DNA from: Clostridia bacterium
GTDB taxonomy: Bacteria > Bacillota > Clostridia > Lachnospirales > Lachnospiraceae
Direction: 5' to 3'
DNA: 64,000 nt
Assembly: GCA_910575625.1 (NCBI GenBank)
Contig: CAJTFD010000011.1
Coordinates: 62,001-126,000 of the forward strand
This document shows positions 60,144 to 64,000 of the stretch, piece by piece. The notes beneath the pieces were generated by a model that was not told the origin of the DNA, did not search any database, and saw only the letters and a list, made by a program, of their open reading frames with translations. How positions within the stretch are numbered: the stretch's first letter is position 1; every line of letters begins with the position of its first letter. The position numbers and the translations under genes are program-made.

Positions 60144-61652
60144 TTAACCCTCCTCAATATTCGCCGCAGATGCATATGCCATGATCGTCTCCTGGCTGAA
60201 TTCATCTTTTTCCAGTTCACCGGTTACCTCGCCTTCTGCCAGTACCATGATCCTGTCAGACATGCCCATCAACTCTTCCATCTCAGACGAGATCATCAAG
60301 ATCGCCTTGCCTTCTTTTTCCACCAGATCATTCATCAGCTTGTAGATCTCGTATTTCGCGCCGATGTCGATACCCCTGGTAGGCTCATCGAAGATGATCA
60401 GCTCAGAGTCGGCGGCCATCCACCTCCCGAGGATTACTTTCTGCTGGTTACCACCACTTAGGTTTTTCACGAGCTGATGCAGGGACGGAGTCTTGATCGC
60501 CATGTTTTTCTGATATTTTTCAGCAATCTCCATTTCACGTTTTGAGTTGATCACACTCAATGTGGAATTTCTCTCGTAAATCGGCATATTGATGTTGTTC
60601 TTGATCGATATGCCCAGCATAGCGCCATGACGTTTTCTATCCTCCGGCACCAGCGCTATGCCAAGATCTATTGCTTCCCTTGGACTCTTGGGGTTGATTT
60701 CTTTTCCTTTGAAGATCATCTGTCCGGACTCTTTTACCACAGCCCCGAAGATCATCTCTGCAAGTTCTGTACGGCCTGCGCCCACCAGACCTCCCAGACC
60801 TAGGATCTCTCCTTTATGGAGTTTCAGATTTATATTCTTATCCCCGTTCCCGGTGACGTTTTTCAATTCCAGCATCACATCGTCTTCTTTGATACAGTCA
60901 CCTCTCGGCGGATATGTCTCTGTCAGTTCACGTCCTACCATGAGCTGGATCAGTTCTTGGACCTGACTGTCCTTTGTTATCAATGTTTTTACATACTCAC
61001 CATCCCTCATGACCAGGATACGGTCTGAGAGGCGGTAGATCTCTTCGAGCCTGTGGGATATGTAGATGATCGATATCCCTTCTTTACGCAGCCGTTCCAC
61101 GACCATGAACATGCTCTCTACTTCCGCACTGGTCAATGGCGCAGAGGGTTCATCCATGATCAGGATCTTCGCATTCTGTTGGATCGCTTTAGCAATCTCT
61201 ACCATCTGCTGATACCCGACCGTCAGGTTTTTCATCAATGCTTTCGGGTCGATCTTGATCCTAAGCTGTTCAAAAGCTTTGGCCGCTTCTTCCTCCATGG
61301 CTTTCTTATCCACTACGATGCCTTTTCGGATGGGCCTTCCCAAAAACAGGTTCTCTGCCGCTGACAGTTCTTTTACATTGTTAAATTCTTGATATATGAT
61401 CGCTATACCGTTTTCCGCCGCAAGCTGGGGCGTCATACTGGTAAACTCTTTACCGTTTACGATGATCTTTCCGGAAGTGGGGATGACAGCCCCTGAACAG
61501 CATTTGATCAGCGTGGATTTGCCGGCCCCGTTCTCTCCGATCAGCGCCAGGATCTCGCCTTTCTTCAATTCCAATGTAACGTCTTTCAGCGCCACAACAC
61601 CCGGGTATTCTTTTCTTATATGCTGTAATTGTAATACATATTCTTCACTCAT
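60144..61652 (-). CDS. Ribose-type sugar ABC transporter ATP-binding protein
   Basis: 502 residues with two ABC domains as in RbsA/MglA. First: ALIGENGAGKSTLIKC (Walker A), LTVGYQQMVEIAKAIQQNAK (signature region) and ILIMDEPSAPL (Walker B). Second: a degenerate Walker A (GLGGLVGAGRTELAEM) and LSGGNQQKVILGRWMA with IIFDEPTRGIDIGAK. The asymmetry is normal for this family. Confidence 0.94.
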   Translation of the reverse strand: MSEEYVLQLQHIRKEYPGVVALKDVTLELKKGEILALIGENGAGKSTLIKCCSGAVIPTSGKIIVNGKEFTSMTPQLAAENGIAIIYQEFNNVKELSAAENLFLGRPIRKGIVVDKKAMEEEAAKAFEQLRIKIDPKALMKNLTVGYQQMVEIAKAIQQNAKILIMDEPSAPLTSAEVESMFMVVERLRKEGISIIYISHRLEEIYRLSDRILVMRDGEYVKTLITKDSQVQELIQLMVGRELTETYPPRGDCIKEDDVMLELKNVTGNGDKNINLKLHKGEILGLGGLVGAGRTELAEMIFGAVVKESGQMIFKGKEINPKSPREAIDLGIALVPEDRKRHGAMLGISIKNNINMPIYERNSTLSVINSKREMEIAEKYQKNMAIKTPSLHQLVKNLSGGNQQKVILGRWMAADSELIIFDEPTRGIDIGAKYEIYKLMNDLVEKEGKAILMISSEMEELMGMSDRIMVLAEGEVTGELEKDEFSQETIMAYASAANIEEG

Positions 61653-61739
61653 ATTCTTCCCCCCGTGGCTATATTTTCCTATTATTTAGAGGCGGTAAAA
61701 CTGCATACCGCCTCTATAGATCTATCAACCGTCTTATTC

Positions 61740-62816
61740 TTACATACCAGCCTGGATCTCTTCTACGTTGTCCACTGTGATCGGGCCAGTTACCCTGTAT
61801 ACATCATGTTTGTCACCGGAGAAATCTTCCCCTGCCAAGATAGCATCAAACATATCCAGGCATGCCTGTGCTGTATCTGTACTGGATCCCTCGAAGCCTA
61901 CGATCGCACGTACCGCTTCGTCGCCTGCTGCAAGAGATTCCAACTGCTGCGGAGTAACGTCTGTTGTGATAACGCCAACGTTTTCCGGGATCTTGCCAGC
62001 GCCGCCGAATTTCTGCAGGAGCGCTTCGTTTGAACCGATCATAGCGCCTGCGCCAACGCCTACATACACACCACAGTCAGGATGTGCGGAAAGTGTTGTC
62101 TCAACGTTTGCCTGTGCTTCGTTTGCAAGAAGACCATCGATCTCAGCTACGATCTCGTAATTGCCTTCGTCACAATTCTCTTCCAGACCTGCTTCGATAC
62201 CATTCTGTCTCTCTAACAGGACTTTTGTGGATGGATAACCGATCACGCATACTTCTGCAGGATCATCTGCTGTGTAATGTTCGTTGATGAACTCTGCCGC
62301 TGTCTTACCGATCTCGTTTCCAAGAGCTGTGTTATCTAAGATCCAGTTTGCTGTCGTGTTTGTCATCGGGTCGTCCCAGCACATTACTTTGATGCCCGCA
62401 TCCATAGCCTCGCCGCATACTGTCTCTACTGCTTCTGCATCAGACGGATGGACCATGATCAGGTTACAGCCGGATGAGATGAAGTTTTCGATCTGGCTGA
62501 TCTGTGTTGCCGAGTTGTCTTCACAGTCGATCAGTGTGTAATCATAGCCTTTTTCTTTCATCAGCTCTTCGAGTTTGCCCATTACGCCAGCCCAGTAGTC
62601 ATTTTTCAAGTCCTGGATGGTGATACCGATCTTCACATCGCCGGTAACTGCTTCGGAATCGCCGCTGTCTTCAGCATCATCGCCTGCTTCATCTGTGGCC
62701 TCACTCTCTGTGCTGCTGCCGCTTCCTGAGCTGTCAGATGATCCTCCGCCACAGCCGGCCAGTGTGAACGCTGCCATTGTTGCGCAAAGGATCGCGCATA
62801 AGATCTTTTTCTTCAT
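61740..62816 (-). CDS. Sugar ABC transporter substrate-binding lipoprotein
   Basis: 358 residues. Lipoprotein signal with lipobox LAGC at residue ~21, then a Ser/Gly/Asp/Glu linker and a periplasmic-binding fold of the RbsB/Peripla_BP_4 type (KIGITIQDLKNDYWAGVMGK; MCWDDPMTNTTANWILDNTA; VGVGAGAMIGSNEALLQKFG). It captures the sugar for the permease/ATPase encoded downstream. Substrate unknown. AAAGGGAGGACA lies before ATG. Confidence 0.93.
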   Translation of the reverse strand: MKKKILCAILCATMAAFTLAGCGGGSSDSSGSGSSTESEATDEAGDDAEDSGDSEAVTGDVKIGITIQDLKNDYWAGVMGKLEELMKEKGYDYTLIDCEDNSATQISQIENFISSGCNLIMVHPSDAEAVETVCGEAMDAGIKVMCWDDPMTNTTANWILDNTALGNEIGKTAAEFINEHYTADDPAEVCVIGYPSTKVLLERQNGIEAGLEENCDEGNYEIVAEIDGLLANEAQANVETTLSAHPDCGVYVGVGAGAMIGSNEALLQKFGGAGKIPENVGVITTDVTPQQLESLAAGDEAVRAIVGFEGSSTDTAQACLDMFDAILAGEDFSGDKHDVYRVTGPITVDNVEEIQAGM

Positions 62817-62898
62817 AACTACATGTCCTCCCTTTAATTATGATATATTTTTTATAGCTTGGCTATCAGCTATCTTGGGTTATTATATCCAGATCTCC

Positions 62899-63675
62899 CT
62901 AGAAACATGTAAATGCGCCGTCTACGACGAAATCTGAACCTGTGGTGAAGCTGCTGGCATCTCCGGCCAGATATACACATACAGCCTGGAGTTCTTCTGG
63001 TTTTCCAAGTCTCCCCATGGGAGCCATGGCATTCCATTTTTCGATCAGCGGTTTGAGGTTCTCATCACTGTTGATCAAGTCTGTTCCGATATATCCCGGG
63101 CTGATGCAGTTTACGCGGACGCCTTTTTTCGCCCACTCAACAGCCATAGATTTCGTAAGTTGGATGACGCCTGCCTTTGAAGCATTGTATGCACACTGGG
63201 GCTGCGGTACGTTTACGATATGGCCTGACATGGAAGCCGTATTGATGATGGACCCTTTCCCCTGTTTCAGCATCTGTTTGCCAGCGGCCTGGGCTGTTAA
63301 GAATACTCCTGTCAGGTTGATGTCGATGACCTTTTTCCACTGTTCAAAAGTCATCTCCTCTGCGGACACGTTGATGCAGATCCCTGCATTGCAGAAAGCA
63401 GCGTCTAATTTTCCATAAGTATCCACCACTTCTTTTACCATGGCATCCACCTGGACCGGGTCTGTCACGTCCGTCTTTATGGCGATGGTCTTGACATTGT
63501 TTTTCTCCGCTAACTCAGCCGCAGTCTTTTTGGCTTCCTCAATATCCACATCCACGATCGCCAGATCTGCACCGGCTTCCGCGAAAGCTGTCGCCACGCT
63601 CTTCCCGATACCTCTGGCACCGCCGGTCACGAAGATAGACCTTCCATCTAACCTCATTTTCTCAATAATGCCCAT
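62899..63675 (-). CDS. SDR family NAD(P)-dependent oxidoreductase
   Basis: 258 residues, classical SDR: VTGGARGIGKSVATAFAEAG (TGxxxGxG), FCNAGIC (NAG), IINTASMSGH (catalytic Ser), YNASKAGVIQL (YxxxK), CISPGYIGTDL. Asp in DLAIVDVD after the second strand favours NAD. Within a sugar island it is probably a polyol or sugar dehydrogenase. Followed by the ABC binding protein after 82 bases. Confidence 0.9.
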   Translation of the reverse strand: MGIIEKMRLDGRSIFVTGGARGIGKSVATAFAEAGADLAIVDVDIEEAKKTAAELAEKNNVKTIAIKTDVTDPVQVDAMVKEVVDTYGKLDAAFCNAGICINVSAEEMTFEQWKKVIDINLTGVFLTAQAAGKQMLKQGKGSIINTASMSGHIVNVPQPQCAYNASKAGVIQLTKSMAVEWAKKGVRVNCISPGYIGTDLINSDENLKPLIEKWNAMAPMGRLGKPEELQAVCVYLAGDASSFTTGSDFVVDGAFTCF

Positions 63676-63839
63676 TTTTTCATTCCTCCTTTTATTTGTT
63701 AATAGATAAAATATCTAAAATATAACAAACATAGCAAACATATTTTATTGATTATTCTCGTAAATTCTATTATAGATTATTTTTTTTCACACACAACCCG
63801 TAATAATAGACAAAAGTACACGGATATATTTGTGCATTT

Positions 63840-64000
63840 TTATATCCTGTCGATGTACTGTTCGATCCGGTAGATGGCTGCACCCAGGGCTGACGCTTCG
63901 ACGCGGTATTTACAGGCCCGCACATAATCCCCGCCGTGGCCGAAGATATTCCGCCCGGCGCATTTTAAACGGAACGCCTCGATATAAGGCTCCATATAGC
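63840..64000 (-). CDS. C-terminal fragment of a ROK-like protein (runs off the window)
   Basis: The last ~53 codons of a minus-strand gene: MEPYIEAFRLKCAGRNIFGH, ACKYRVEASALGAAIYRIEQ and YIDRI-stop. The GAA near the end and overall spacing resemble the C-terminus of ROK-family sugar kinases or repressors. Too short for a firm call; an enzyme or regulator of the downstream sugar genes is plausible. Confidence 0.4.
   Translation of the reverse strand, partial: YMEPYIEAFRLKCAGRNIFGHGGDYVRACKYRVEASALGAAIYRIEQYIDRI

Noticed and set aside
1-64000. tRNA, rRNA or riboswitch genes
   Set aside because: No cloverleaf, rRNA stretch or familiar riboswitch core was recognised by eye. A covariance-model scan could still find one.

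Overview
The window looks like a chromosomal segment of a spore-forming Clostridia, most likely a Lachnospiraceae gut anaerobe. Pointers are a class III (oxygen-sensitive) ribonucleotide reductase, spoVT and an uninterrupted sigK, the Firmicutes-type block ireB-ruvX-DUF1292-fur-rnj-ylbF-mltG-trmR-trhP, a ThiI without rhodanese domain next to a cysteine desulfurase, DUF4317/DUF951/DUF5722 proteins, and moderate GC broken by AT-rich accessory islands. This placement is inferred from gene content, not from a search.

Layout. 1-2.1 kb: 3' end of a sirtuin, DUF951 and a secreted glycosidase-like DUF5722 protein. 2.1-8.1 kb: gene debris, then a very large BspA-like leucine-rich-repeat surface protein whose signal peptide is separated from its body by a frame change at a nine-base G tract, so it looks switchable. 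8.1-10.0 kb: an IS110-family element with a candidate bridge RNA upstream of its transposase. 10.3-10.7 kb: a compact type I toxin-antitoxin locus with two well-formed facing promoters. 11.0-12.2 kb: rpsF-ssb-rpsR. 12.2-15.2 kb: DNA-deoxyinosine glycosylase, an MnmM-like methyltransferase, a frameshifted unknown gene and a CDF metal exporter.

15.3-24.0 kb is a decayed integrative element. It holds a tyrosine integrase split in two by a segment carrying a broken fic gene and an intact rhuM, a promoter-hairpin-terminator small RNA gene, a dense array of perfect hairpins, Uma2, a ribbon-helix-helix repressor facing three repeated operator-like sites, an overlapping string of small genes (HIRAN, ParB-like and unknowns) and a truncated sigma-like protein.

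24-35 kb: nicotinate phosphoribosyltransferase, VanY-like peptidase, spoVT, hemolysin III, trkA-trkH, DUF4317, nrdD. 35-44 kb: sigK convergent with a long housekeeping operon of RNA modification and processing, Holliday junction resolution and metal regulation. 43.8-46.2 kb: a CsoR-like repressor and a P1B-type metal ATPase, each with a near-consensus promoter and similar ATACCCC-type sites. 46.5-53 kb: an HPr-like protein without the usual phosphorylation motif, then thiI-cysteine desulfurase-rsmE-prmA-AEC transporter and a secreted cysteine-peptidase-like protein.

53-64 kb is a carbohydrate island: an FGGY kinase, a galactitol-1-phosphate-dehydrogenase-like enzyme, GatZ- and GatY-like aldolase subunits, a ribose-type ABC importer, an SDR dehydrogenase and the end of a ROK-like protein. 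In its middle lies a coiled-coil protein made of twenty 11-residue repeats. The likely job is uptake of a sugar or polyol, oxidation, phosphorylation and aldol cleavage to trioses; the substrate cannot be read from the sequence.
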